Assembly (NCBI GenBank): GCA_016630905.1
Contig: WBMQ01000001.1
Coordinates: forward strand, 2,046,001-2,110,000
DNA from: Capillidium heterosporum
Taxonomy: Eukaryota; Entomophthoromycota; Entomophthoromycetes; Entomophthorales; Capillidiaceae
Direction of reading: 5' to 3'
Length of the DNA stretch: 64,000 nucleotides
Shown: piece by piece, positions 1-10,561 of the stretch
Layout of the letters: every line of letters starts with the position of its first letter
Numbering within the stretch: position 1 is the stretch's first letter
Made by a program: the position numbers and the translations under genes
The notes under the pieces: model-generated
Database searches by the model: none
What the model saw: only the letters and a program-made list of their open reading frames with translations
Told to the model about the DNA's origin: nothing

Positions 1-3
1 TCT

Positions 4-141
4 TTAGGAGTTGGAGCTGGCTAGGTTAAAGTCGTAAAAGTAGAGGTGGTGGTAGATGGGTCTGTCATTTGCTTTAAAGAATCTGTTGACGTTGCTGAGG
101 TGGGTTGCTAGTTTGTATCTGGGTGCTTTGTTATCATTCAT
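4..141 (-). CDS. possible small ORF or terminal exon, unknown
   Basis: A 45-codon open frame (MNDNKAPRYK... to ...LASSNS) ends in TAA at the window edge. Its codons (AAC, CTC, AGC, GTC) resemble the real genes nearby. The ATG directly follows a TAG inside a CAACGTTAG context that could equally be a 3' splice site, so this may be an internal or last exon of a spliced gene. No family is recognised. It may also be chance. Confidence 0.2.
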   Translation of the reverse strand: MNDNKAPRYKLATHLSNVNRFFKANDRPIYHHLYFYDFNLASSNS

Positions 142-493
142 CTAACGTTGCATCTGATACGTATGCTGTTGTGAAATTGGATTTGTAATGCTCAGGCTTG
201 TTGAATTGAGACAAGCAAAATCCAACAAAGGTCTAATATAGTTTGGAAGCGTAGCTCCTCCCAAATAATTTACGTAAAGGCTTACTAAGTATCAGTTTCA
301 ATTGGCTTGAAGTCAAATCTGCCGATTTTGATCATATTAAATAAAACTCCATAGCCATCACCTACAGAAAAAGCAAGCTGGGGATTTGGTATTGTATCCA
401 ACATCAGCAAATTCAATCATCATAAAACAAAATTTACAGTTAAATATTTATTTATATATATTCTTATCACAATATACACCCAAATCCCCATCT
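142..493. other. intergenic, nothing recognised
   Basis: AT-rich non-coding sequence downstream of the MAPEG gene. Only a short frame of no recognisable family overlaps it on the plus strand. Confidence 0.6.
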
Positions 494-901
494 CTACGCA
501 AAAGGTACCAAGAACAAAGCCAAAGTAGCCAAGAAACTAACATTCCAAACCAAAGATCTAGCAGTGGCATAGTCAAATAGATACAAAGGCACATAAACTA
601 GGCGACACACCAAGTAGATCAAAGCTAAAACTGATCCACCGATGGGGTTCTCACTCAGCAGGATATTGGTGATTATAGCGAAACCGAACCATACGAATCC
701 TTCCATAATATTGTTGTGGGCATTCAAAGCACGTACAGCTCTAGGAGGTAATTTGGCGTACTGGCCCCTAGGGTTGGAATTGTCGGCACCGCCTTCCAAG
801 TTAGCCTGCTCCTTCTTGAAGATAGCTAAGCAGATGAACCAGAGGATAGGCTGGATAAAGGCGCAGGCCAGTTGAATTTTGATGTGGGCGCTGTCGATCA
901 T
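494..901 (-). CDS. MAPEG family membrane protein
   Basis: A 135-residue intronless protein of the MAPEG family (membrane-associated proteins in eicosanoid and glutathione metabolism), of usual family length. Visible features are four hydrophobic segments (about residues 10-28, 68-85, 88-106 and 116-133) and the family signature RAVRALNAHNNIMEGF near residues 54-69, which matches the RA.RA..N..E pattern. Family members are microsomal glutathione S-transferase-like trimers in ER or outer mitochondrial membranes. This small, eicosanoid-distant form is typically annotated only as MAPEG, so glutathione transfer or peroxidase activity is possible but not shown. The ATG at 901 is the first in frame and has a TATA-like element about 80 bp upstream. 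Confidence 0.85.
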   Translation of the reverse strand: MIDSAHIKIQLACAFIQPILWFICLAIFKKEQANLEGGADNSNPRGQYAKLPPRAVRALNAHNNIMEGFVWFGFAIITNILLSENPIGGSVLALIYLVCRLVYVPLYLFDYATARSLVWNVSFLATLALFLVPFA

Positions 902-1859
902 ATCTTAAATGTCAAAAGTTTAGGTGTTGAAAAATTGGTTTAGTAATCGTTTATAGCTTCAACGATGGTTCTAAAGACCCCCTTATATACCCTGACAAAG
1001 TGTCAGGTTTGCTTACAAAATTTAGTTTTCCAACCTTGCAGAATGGATTAGTAAAGAACTTCGCAAAAACTTCAAATTCCGATTATCGAAGTCAACCAGA
1101 ATCGGTAAAGCAGTAGGATTCAAAAACTCTAAAGCAGAGTTGGCAATACTTGGTCCCACGATTTAGTAATCCAAGTCGTACGAATTACTTAAAGTAGCCA
1201 TATGTCGTGAAAAACTATGGATTCCGATATTTGGAAATCGGTATTAGTTAGGCTGCAACCTTTGTCTCCAATATCAGGATCCCAGTAAACTTGATGCTTC
1301 TTTATAAATTCGCCTGTAAAAGTTTGACCAGTTTATCAGAACATAAGGACAAGTAAATAAATCGGTATTGGGACCTCGTAGAATTGTACCATTTTTGACA
1401 AGTGTCTGCAAATTTATACATAAATGTCCAGCATCCATACTTGACAAGATACTTTCCGATAGAATCCTTGTCCTACAAACCATTGTGACTAGAATCCCAA
1501 CTCCAGCAGTGAGGTTTCAACTTACAATGATAGCGGAATTGGTTTAGAGCCTCCAACCTAAATTTACAGACAAATTCATCCATCCACATATCCAAACCCA
1601 AGCTTCAAATCTATTTCACTTAAATACCCCAACAGAACCTATCTACAACAACATTACAAATTTCAAAGGAGTTTTGGATACTTGTCATGGCCCAGAAAAT
1701 CATATCTTCGATTCAGGAGTCAAGTTTGGTTGCAACTCCAACTTCTAAAAGCGCAACTTATCAGACTATTATGACAACTTTGGAGGTTGATAGAAATTCA
1801 AATAAAACCACTCAAAGGTCAAATTCTAAACTTATTTCAACACTCAAAGCAGTTACAGA
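902..1859. other. intergenic, no clear gene
   Basis: Region between the divergent MAPEG and Sho1-like genes. A 63-codon plus-strand frame at 1687-1878 overlaps the chosen Sho1 start in another frame. It could be an upstream exon or uORF, but I see no good intron joining it to the gene. Confidence 0.5.
982..989 (-). promoter_or_regulatory. TATA-like element of the MAPEG gene
   Basis: Read on the minus strand the sequence is TATATAAG, 80-88 bp upstream of the MAPEG start codon. This is a plausible core promoter by motif and position only. Confidence 0.4.
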
Positions 1860-2673
1860 ATGGCAGCCCTCCAACTAAAGAAGATATACAAGAAGGTAAA
1901 AACGACTCTACGGAACCTAAGCTTTTCTGATGGACTATGGCTACTGACGTTGACGCTATCAGCCGTAACATTTTAATGCTTTTCAATTTACTAACCTCCA
2001 TCCCTATACCCAGTCCGGTCTATGCTTAGTAATAGTAGGAACTTTACTATTAAATCTAGCAACTTTCATCTGGTTCCACAGTAGCATATCCTTCCTCACT
2101 ATTTTAACCATTGGCGCCACTATCGTCACCAACAAGATTGAAAAGTTCAAATACATACTCATATTCCTCTGCTCAATAACCGTTATGCTTTTAAGCACCA
2201 TCATAAAATCCACTGAAGGTAGCCAGGGTTCTCCCCTCTACTTCACTTTTATTTTAACAGGCACCCTACTCCAACTTCTTTTGAACCTCTTTTGGATCTT
2301 TTTGTTGGGTTCGGAAGCCGGTACCCTAGCCTACTATTTAAGTGGACGCACCGACAACTTAGTTATCAATTTCATCTCATTGCCCCAAAATAATGGCGAC
2401 GGTAAAGATAAGGCAGTGTATTTAGGTTCCAAGGTGGTAGTAGATCGAGATAACCTACCGTGTAACCCCTTCCATGTTATAAGGGTTCGAGCTATCTATG
2501 CTTATAAAGCCAATGGGGACGACGAAGTTTCGTTTGAAAGACATGAAGTGATGGAGATAGTTAACAATGTTGGGAATTGGTGGAAAGTATTGAAAGTTGA
2601 TGGGACGGTAGGAATGGCGCCTTCCAACTATGTAAGCTTTTTATTTGGATTGGTACTGATGCAGTTTAGCTGA
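1860..2673 (+). CDS. SHO1: Sho1-like osmosensor: four TM helices plus C-terminal SH3
   Basis: Plasma-membrane adaptor of the HOG stress pathway, which in yeasts tethers the MAPKK Pbs2 through its SH3 domain. Two exons: 1860-1964 and 2014-2673. The intron 1965-2013 (49 nt) has a GTAACA donor, a TTTACTAAC branch site and a CAG acceptor, and splicing joins the frames exactly. The N-terminus carries four hydrophobic helices in series. After a short linker the SH3 domain runs from RVRAIYAYKAN to MAPSNYV, with the ALYDY-like, NWWK and PSNY motifs all present. At about 254 residues it is shorter than the better known Sho1 proteins, mainly because the linker is only about 50-60 residues. A 33-nt GTAAGC...TACTGATGCAG segment at the 3' end resembles an intron; splicing it would merely shorten the tail. 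Sho1 is the best fit by architecture, but another TM-SH3 protein is possible. Confidence 0.75.
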
Positions 2674-3214
2674 CCATCGTTATTTGAGCAGTCACTTCAA
2701 AGTGCTTTTGATGGGAGTTTATTGGATAGATCCGTGCTTTTGGTCAAAATATTGGCAGGAAGGTAAAGTTCAACACATCCTAGCAAACCACTATTGAACT
2801 CGACGTTATGCTGTGCATGACGTTCAAAGATGTTCGACTAGCTCACATTGAAGCTTTGCTTTACTGGGATATGGACATATCTTTTAAGGATTCTATTTAT
2901 TCAACACTTTTGTTAAACTTTATCGTCACAAAACCAGTATTTCAATTGTCTTCAATATATATAAAGATTTAGTATATTTTAGTCAACCTACTATATCTTT
3001 TCTTGCTAGATATTCTAGCTTACCAAACTTTCTACTTTGCAGCTTCTCATTTTCAATTCAAGTCCTATTTAAAATCAATATGTAAAATTTGGAGTTGCAG
3101 TTGAGCTTGAAATAAAACTAAACTATCCAATAGGCTTATTCCTAAAAAATATTAAAGTAAAATTGATATTGCATACACATACTTTACAGCATAAAACCCA
3201 TATAAATTTATTTC
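2674..3214. other. intergenic, convergent 3' ends
   Basis: AT-rich spacer between the 3' ends of the Sho1-like and OST1 genes. An AATAAA motif on the minus strand directly after the OST1 stop may serve polyadenylation. Nothing else seen. Confidence 0.6.
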
Positions 3215-4889
3215 CTAGTGCTTGGAACTGCCTTTTTCCGCTTTGTTTCCCTTTGTTGAATGAGAAGCCTTCTTGGGTAAAACTTGGGACTTGAAGGTAA
3301 TACGAGTCAGGACCATAGCTACCAAAAAGGTCAAGAAGAGGGCAAAGGTGATGGCAGCCGGTTTAAGCAATAGTAAATAAGGTTCTAACTTATAGCTGAC
3401 CTAAATTAAACCAAAATTAGATTACATTTTACCTAAGAAATAAACGCAGGAAAAATTACCTTGATTTGAGGCCAGTAGGCACTGACGACGTTGTACTTTG
3501 TAAATATAAGGGTCGATCTACCAATGGTATCAAAGTAGCTGTAGGTAGTAATTTCCTCAACTTTATCGAACTGCTTACGAACATTTTCGGGGATGGTAAC
3601 GTGACTTGAAAAAAATAAACTAAATAAATCATCTTCAAAAATATAAAATACCTGGCACCTTCGGGGAGAACAATGTGGTACTCCAAATTCTGAGCCGGTA
3701 CCGAAGGTAGGGTGTTGAGCTCGGGTAGTGAAAAGTCAAAGTTCAAGTAATCGGAAGTCTCCAAAATAGTAGATAGAGGGAGGTGGTAGCCAAAGTAAAA
3801 GGTTGTAGACCAACCGCCATAGATAGGGTACCTAGGTTTGACCTGCAATTTGGCAGGATGATCCATGGAACCGGGTAGGAAGTTGGAGGTTGACACGTTA
3901 CCAATTTCATCACGGTAGTAGGCGTCGGTGGCTAACTTAGGGATGTTGAGATTGAGGCCTTCAACAAAGTGCATGGTACGGCGTTGCTGCTGGAAGAGTC
4001 GGTGCAATGCTTGGCTGTACTCGCCTTTCAAACTATAAAAATGAATATTGCACCAAATTTTAGAAAAAGTACCCTGGAGACAAGTTTGTTAAACCGTGAT
4101 GCTCTTCGACGCTAAGGCCATCGGACCAGTGGGAGACGTAGATAATCTTCTTGGTGAACTGATTAAACAGCAGGGGTCGGTTATAGCTGAAATGGACTTT
4201 AACTGGTTCAAACGAGTTGGCAGCTATATTTTCAAAGGGGCCGTAGGCCAATTGGGATGAACTCTTCACCTCAACCGGATCAAATTTGGTATAATCGAGA
4301 ATCCTTGTTTCTGGGAACCTAGTTGCACCCCTATAAGCATTAAACTAACTTGAAAATATTACTTGAACAGCGTCTTTTGGTGTAAAGTAGGATAAGGCGT
4401 AGTAAAGTAGAGGTTATCAGTGTACAACAGGCTCTGGTCTTGGTCAGCTCTTACTACTTTAGGTAGGTTGACGGTCGAATTTATAAACACCTGGGTTACC
4501 GTAAGAATAACTTTCGCTTCACTCAACAGTGGTTGGTCCAACTTGACGTCGTAGTACTGCAAACCACTTTAAAAGTTACAAAATATCAATGAATAAAGTT
4601 ACCTAATCTTATCGAGGTTCGATTTGCTAACTTCCAATTCGGTCTTGTCGACTTTCAAATTGACCTTCAGGTAGCTTAACTTTTCAATTTTGGGTTCCGG
4701 AATAGCAACTTTGTAGAATGAGACTGGCTTGGAACCGGTGTTCTTGACGACTACCGAAACTACTTCCTTGACCTGGCTGGGTTCGTTGAGTAGGATGTTG
4801 CGTACCAACTTTGAGTTTTCGATGGACGACTGACAACTGACCCAACTCAAAATTGGAAGGGCAGTTGAAATAATATTAATCAACTTCAT
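3215..4889 (-). CDS. OST1: Oligosaccharyltransferase subunit OST1 (ribophorin I)
   Basis: Subunit of the ER oligosaccharyltransferase complex that N-glycosylates nascent proteins. The N-terminus is a signal peptide (MKLINIISTALPILSWVSC). The luminal domain shows ribophorin I landmarks: a VVVKNTG segment, YFTTPYPT, KIIYVSHWSDGLSVEE, the YYRDEIGNVSTS block and YPIYGGWST. The last exon encodes one transmembrane helix (LLLLKPAAITFALFLTFLVAMVL) and a basic lysine-rich tail ending GSSKH. Five short introns lie near 3405-3460, 3606-3651, 4032-4071, 4312-4360 and 4562-4601, all with GTAA/GTAT-type donors. The deduced length of about 480 residues matches yeast Ost1. The chosen start is the first ATG giving a signal peptide. 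Confidence 0.93.
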
Positions 4890-5210
4890 TGAGATAAACT
4901 GGTGTAGCTTTGACTATAGGTGTTCAGGTAGATACTGGCAGCTCGGGTTCTTGAAGCAAAGTTATTATTGATAGCAACCTATATAGTTTATTTGTTATTG
5001 TGTAAATTTATAGGTAACGTAACCTACTTTCATTGGTCCTTAAAGTGCAATTTAACTCCAACCAACTTTTGCGTTTACCAATAGCAGCTCTATGTTTTGA
5101 TATATAACTGGAATCATTTAATAGATTTCTGTAAAAACACAAATTATTTTCCTAGCTGATATTCAAAACTGCCCAGTTTCATTTGCCATTCAATCTAAAT
5201 AACTTCAATT

Positions 5211-5330
5211 ATGGCTTTCTACGCAGCTTTCACAAAGAACCCAGCCCAGACTCAACATCAAAGAACTCCAGCAAGACTAAAGGAGATCAACGCAACTGAA
5301 TATAAACCTTCATCTGCTCCATCACATTAG
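5211..5330 (+). CDS. possible small protein, unknown
   Basis: A 39-codon frame with the ATG in a good context (AATTATGGCT), beginning MAFYAAFTKNPAQ and ending SSAPSH. It is basic and lies in an otherwise AT-rich intergenic stretch with codons like neighbouring genes. There is no GT donor that would join it to the PA-domain gene downstream, so if real it is a separate small gene. No family recognised. Confidence 0.3.
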   Translation: MAFYAAFTKNPAQTQHQRTPARLKEINATEYKPSSAPSH

Positions 5331-5364
5331 AACTACCGGATAAATGAAATTAAACTCTAAGCTA

Positions 5365-6099
5365 ATGTCTATAGGTTTTTTATTTGTTCAAAAGTCATAT
5401 TGCACTTTAGAGATTTTGGTAATTTGAAATTAGCTTCTATAATCTGAAAACAATTATATTCATATGTATTTACTACTATTTTAGTTGACTGGAGAAAAGA
5501 TAGAGGTAGGGCTTAATTTTTACTCTATAATTTACAGAAATTAGGATGTCAAGGCCAATTTTGGATCCAATTTACCTGGTGCCGGTTTGGAAGGAATGTT
5601 GGTGCCCATATTTAGTTCAACCGACAACATAACGATATCAGACGGATGTACAACTCCAACTATCTACTACATCAACCCTCATTCTACAAGTGCCAACAGG
5701 AACAAAAGGATAGCTTTGGTTAAACGTGGGAGCTGCAACTACGTTATGAAGGCTTTGGCTATACAAGCGGCAGGGTACAACGCTATAGTCATAGGGAACA
5801 ACGAAGCTGGAACTTACTACGAAAATGCCATGGACTACGATGCAAAGAAAGTTTTTATCCCAGTTCTTTTAATTTCTAAGGAGGATATGGAGGCGTTACT
5901 AAATGTTCGACAGAGTTACAACGTAGATATACGAATCAAGCTTAAGGAGGAGGTTACAGTGTAAATATTTCAAGCTGTTTTATTGTTGATTAGTTAAACT
6001 TTCATGTTTAGATCTTGGGAAAAGTTGATTTTCTCCTTTTGTGCCTGCGTTATAGCGTATTTAACACTCATGGCCCTCGAAGTAGAGATTTACCTGTAG
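5365..6099 (+). CDS. PA-domain single-pass membrane protein
   Basis: Reconstructed from four exons: 5365-5418, 5485-5505 (a 21-nt microexon), 5545-5960 and 6012-6099. Introns of 66, 39 and 51 nt all have GTAA/GTAG donors and TAG acceptors and keep frame, giving about 192 residues. The protease-associated (PA) domain runs from VKANFGSNLPGAG through RIALVKRGSCNYVMKALAIQAAGYNAIVIGN to IPVLLISKED, with the RG.C and AG..A.V..N signatures. The spliced last exon adds a hydrophobic helix (LIFSFCACVIAYLTLMAL) and a very short tail, and there is no RING domain. PA domains are luminal or extracellular interaction modules, seen in PRADC1 and PA-TM-RING sorting receptors. No signal peptide is visible, and a splice-acceptor-like GCTAATGTCTATAG inside the first exon hints that the true 5' exon is upstream and unidentified. 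Confidence 0.65.
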
Positions 6100-6509
6100 C
6101 TCCACTAGCCTACCTTATCTATTATCATACTATACTTAACTATTGCTTGCTTTCATATTAAAATACTAGTTTTAAGTAATTTCAACTGGAAATGTAAGTG
6201 TGTTAAAATGATTGATATACTCTACTTCAAATACATATTTACTTTAAAATTTCAAACTATAGTACTAATGTAGTAGTATTCATTTAATAGCCGTGTTTTA
6301 TCTAAGATTATCTTCAGCGTAAATCTATATACAACTCCATTGTTAATAGACTATATAGAAAATATAACTGCTAGTTGACAAAATATAAAAGTAGACAACA
6401 ATACAAAATTAAAAGATTTATTGATATGCCATTAATAGCTGCTAAAGGAAAAAAGAAATGAATAAAACCAAAGGCCAAATACTTTACACGGAACAAATTG
6501 AGAAATCCA
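6100..6509. other. intergenic, nothing recognised
   Basis: AT-rich spacer between the convergent PA-domain and J-protein genes. No coding or structural signal seen. Confidence 0.6.
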
Positions 6510-6911
6510 CTAAATCTTATAGCTCCGGAACTGCGCCAACAGATCCTCACCTCTATTTAACTTGGGTTCCGTGTAAGTTATCTTCTTAGTAGTCGTCTTG
6601 TTACACCAATGTAAAGTCCTCTTATGCTCGGGTAAACTCAACCAATTCTTATATCCTACCTTGACACCACTGTTGTAATATTTATCATACATTTCCCTTT
6701 GCTCTTTGTCACTCAAGGTGGCATAAGCTTCATTTAACTTTTGAACGAGGTCGGTATCCAATTTGGAAGGATCTATGCGGTCAGGATGGTACTTTAACAT
6801 TAGGAAGGTGTACTCGCGCTTTATCTGTTCAGGCGTACTGTCGGGGGTACAGTTGAGTAGGTGGTAGTACTCCTCTTCGCTGTTGTCGAAAACTACCTTG
6901 GTGAAGTCCAT
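6510..6911 (-). CDS. DNAJC12-like J-domain co-chaperone
   Basis: A 133-residue intronless protein with an N-terminal J domain (about residues 14-77). The Hsp70-activating HPD triad is at residues 42-44 (KYHPDR), and helix IV-like YATLSDKEQREMYDKYY follows. The middle part (NWLSLPEHKRTLHWCNK) and the extreme C-terminus (LLAQFRSYKI) resemble the DNAJC12 family, whose animal members end in a similar LL.KFR.Y.I motif. In animals DNAJC12 is a cytosolic HSC70 co-chaperone for aromatic amino acid hydroxylases; a fungal role is not known to me. The absence of a zinc finger and glycine-rich region excludes type I and II DnaJ. A diphthamide-type (DPH4) J protein is unlikely because no CSL zinc motif is present. 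Confidence 0.75.
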   Translation of the reverse strand: MDFTKVVFDNSEEEYYHLLNCTPDSTPEQIKREYTFLMLKYHPDRIDPSKLDTDLVQKLNEAYATLSDKEQREMYDKYYNSGVKVGYKNWLSLPEHKRTLHWCNKTTTKKITYTEPKLNRGEDLLAQFRSYKI

Positions 6912-7605
6912 ATTTTTTATACTGAAATGCTAGGATTGAGGTGCTAATGTAAACTTTAGAAACCCTACATTTTATTTTAGCTTGGATTTTTTATAGTGGT
7001 TATGGTTCACTTGACTACATTGCATAAGCTGTCAAAGTATGGTGGATATAAATGGGTAAATTTTACGGTTTACCCAAAGATTCGACGTCAAAGTCGAATC
7101 TACTTTTGTCATAGTTGTTTGGACTTAGGCTAAAATCAATAGTTAAAGCAAAGTGAAAAGTCAATGACAATCTGGCTATCCAGGTTATAAGTTTAGTGGC
7201 TTTAATATAGGAATGTCAAGTTGGTTGGTACCAGCTAGGTATTACCTTCCAAGTATATTAAAGGCCAGGCCTGGCAATTGGCTCAACTCAAGGATTCAAA
7301 TAAATGTATAGTGATAGTTTCTATGTCAAAAACATATACATCTTTAAATTCTTTAAATTTTTGCCAACATCACAAAGTATATCCTTTAAAGCTTAATAAA
7401 TCGACTAGTAAAGTTGAAAATATGTACATAGAAATATACTTTCAGTATAAATAAGCGTTTTCCACGTATATACTTTTACAAAGCTCTACAATCCATCACT
7501 CTATAACTTTATACAACTTATAAAACCTAAAACTCCCATATCAAACAATCGAACGTCATCCATACATATCAACTTGAAAAAATCAGTTTATTCAATATCG
7601 CAACT
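6912..7605. other. intergenic with two adjacent perfect hairpins
   Basis: Upstream of the J-protein gene and downstream of LHS1, both minus strand. Two short perfect inverted repeats lie at 7054-7075 and 7078-7101. The remainder is AT-rich with no gene signal. Confidence 0.5.
7054..7101. repeat. two tandem perfect stem-loops
   Basis: GGGTAAA (7054-7060) pairs with TTTACCC (7069-7075). Two bases later AGATTCGAC (7078-7086) pairs with GTCGAATCT (7093-7101) across a 6-nt loop. Both stems are perfect. The function is unknown. They lie about 145-190 bp upstream of the J-protein start. Confidence 0.6.
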
Positions 7606-10561
7606 CTACAGTTCATCCTTACCGTCATCCACTTTACTAGAAGACGACGAAGATTCGGAAGGTTTAGCCTTACTTTCATCAGCCTTGGATTCGCCCTCAG
7701 TCTTAGCCTCCTCACTACCTTCATTAGACTTCTTACTGGCAGCCGCCTTCTTACTTTCGCGCTTCTGTTTCTTGACCTCATCAGCCTGAACTTGGATAAC
7801 CTTGACCATGAACGCCAATTTAGCATCCTCGATCTGAGAGGTCTTAGTCTCCAACTCCTTGACTTTGATGGTAGGCTCGGTCTTTTCGTCGGCATTCTTA
7901 AGCTTGATCAAGATATCATCCAACCACTTTTGAACTTCATCCAACTTGTCTTGTAGAACCTTTTGGGCAGGTTGTATTTTGGTAAGTAAAGTTTCCGTCA
8001 AGTTGGCGGTCAAAGTCTCGGCTTGGGTACGGGCTTCCTGGAAGGCATCCTTCAACTTCTGGATGGCCTGAGGGCGGCGTCTAAACTCCTTAAGTTTGGA
8101 ACGAATGGGGCCATCCAAGTCTTTCAACTTCTTGAGTTGGTGTTCCAGCTCGGTACGGGTAGCTAGGTCTGCTTCCTCCAACCACTCGGAGGCTACCTTG
8201 ACGGCGTCAAGTAGGGCCTGACGTTCGGGCTCAGTGGTTACAGTGATAACATCCTCCTTCTCCAAGAAATCGTCGGCGCCGTAGATGAACGATTCCAGAT
8301 TGTTGAAGGCTTCGTCACGGGCGTAGCGCTCTTGATCTAGATTGTTGAGTACACGTAGCCTATAGACAACTCATTAGTTTTTAAGCTGCTTATACGTTTA
8401 CTTTTGAATACTGTCCAATTTAGCGACGGCATCCAAGGGTGGGAAGCAGGGGTAGGTTAAAGTCACGTTGAAGATAACCTTCTCGTTCAACTGCTGCTTA
8501 CTTTCTTTGGTATCCTTGGACTTACTGTCAGCTTTCTCAGTGGAAGTGGATTCGCTACTCTTGGACTCGGATTCTTCTAAATATAAACGTAAGGCTCAGT
8601 TATCGCTAAAGTTGGTTACCAGTTGTAGTCTCAGGCTTAGGCTTGAGGTGGAGCTGGGCGAAAGGTCTACCGATGGAAAGTAAACCACTGGTGGACATCT
8701 CGACGGGGAGCTTGACTTTAATGGGCTCGGACAGCTGATCAGCACGCTCTTGAGCCGTTGCTACGATACCTTCGGTTTGGCCTACAGCTAAAGTGTGGCA
8801 CTTGTACTCGCTATCAAAATAAAATTAAGACTCGCTTAGGTAATGAGAAAATTACCTGACAATCTCCTGGTTGGATTTAGGGTACTTGAGTTCAACCTGG
8901 AAGTCATCGAGGAACTTGGTGGATACCAACTTGCGCTCTACCAACTTGGAGTTCTGGCTGTAGAGAGGTACACGGCGGCCTTCTTTAGCTAAATCTAGGC
9001 AGTGCAGTTAGTTTCAAGATATACAAATAATGCTTTACTTTTGCTGTTAGGGGTTAGGTAGGCTTCAAAGTCATAGGAGGCGACCTCTTTGAGTCGAATA
9101 TCCTTGACTTTGAACTGGGAGCTCAACTTGGCACCATAAAAGGTGGCACCTAGACATAGTAAGCAATAAACTCTTAAATTAAAAGTTACCGATGGCAGCT
9201 GCTTCATCTCCATTAACTCCGGATCGCACCTTTTCATTCCCAACAAACTTCTTGAGCACCTCCTGGATCTTGGGGATACGGACACTACCACCCACCAGGA
9301 TGACCGAGTGAATCTGGTCCTGCGATTACGTTAGAAAAGTACATATATTTAAACTTACGATAGTCAAATTGGCACTACTTAGAGCACTTTCGATGGGGTT
9401 CAAGGTGCGGTCAAACAGGTCTTGACTAAACTCCTCGAATTCCTTGCGGGTGATCGAAGTTTTGAGATCCTTTTCCTCATGCAAGCTTTCAATCTACCAA
9501 AACTGTTAATCAGAGTATAAACTAAATGTTGGAATTACCGATACGTAAGCCTCGTTGTTAGCGCTCAAGATGTGTTTGATGCGGTTGGCCTCCTTCAAAA
9601 GCTTTACCATAGCCCGCTTGTTGGTAGAGATATCCTGGTCGAATTTGCCGTGCTTCTCGGTGAATTTGGTGATCAGCAACTGCTGCAGCTTACGGTCGAA
9701 AGCTTGACCTCCTAAAGAGGCATCAAAGCCGGTACTGATTACGTCAACACCGGTGAAGGTGACGTTACGCTTGTAGCGACCTTCCTTGATGGTCTGATGG
9801 CTAAACTTGGCCAGAGTGGCTTCGGCGCTGCCACTACCGATATCCAAGATCAAGTTGGTCTGGGGCAGCTCAAACTGACGTGTCATGGCGTAGTTTAAAG
9901 CTACGGCGCTACCATCGTGTAGGAGCGATAGGACATTTAGACCGGCAATCTCAGCAGCATCCAAAATAGCTTGACGTTGGAACTGGTTGAAATAGGCTGG
10001 AATCTACAGATGTTTAGCCATGGTTATTAAAAAGTAGCTACCGTGATAACAGTATCCTTAATAGATTCTTTGGCCGATGTTTCAGCCTCCTGCTTGGCGT
10101 ACTGGAACAGCATAGCTACCAGATCCTCAACACTGTAAACAGAACCATTGTCACTAGTAAACTGGGTGGCGTTACGAGTGGATTCCGAACTGACACGGGT
10201 GTAATGTGTCTTTATATATTGCTGAACCTGAGGGGAATCGAAGGGACGCCCCAAAACTTGCTTGAGATCGCCAAAAGCATCTTGAGGGAATCTCATGCCC
10301 TTTGAAATGTTAGGCTGCAGTATGTAAAAACCAACTTACCAAAGCATGCCCGTTGGTGCTAAAGGTACGTTCCACATCTCGGATTGTGATAACGGTCTGC
10401 GTCTTACGCTTACTATCTCGGTTCAACACGATGTCGAAGGGGACACTGGGTTTAACCAACCCTATTTTCATCCACTCTAAACCGAAATCGATTGAGATGA
10501 CTGCTCCTTGTATCGCCTGGCTCAGCGCCATAAGGACTGGAAGACAGATTGACAACTTCAT
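7606..10561 (-). CDS. LHS1: ER-lumenal Hsp70-family nucleotide exchange chaperone (LHS1/HYOU1/GRP170)
   Basis: Large ER Hsp70 relative that acts as nucleotide exchange factor for BiP and binds unfolded proteins. About nine short introns separate ten exons, giving roughly 850 residues. The order is a signal peptide ([19 protein letters not shown]), then the ATPase domain starting [19 protein letters not shown], with [15 protein letters not shown] and [15 protein letters not shown] phosphate-binding signatures. An Hsp170-type substrate-binding region follows, then a long charged helical C-terminal region and a low-complexity acidic/serine tail. The protein ends KDEL, an ER retrieval signal. The divergent [11 protein letters not shown] start (rather than GIDLGTT) separates it from BiP. 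The intron after GHAL (about 10297-10336) uses an AAG acceptor after a CCTAAC branch. The first ATG gives the signal peptide. Confidence 0.93.

Noticed and set aside
7569-7895. 108-residue arginine-rich open frame
   Set aside because: Shadow of the LHS1 C-terminal lysine/glutamate-rich exon in another frame.
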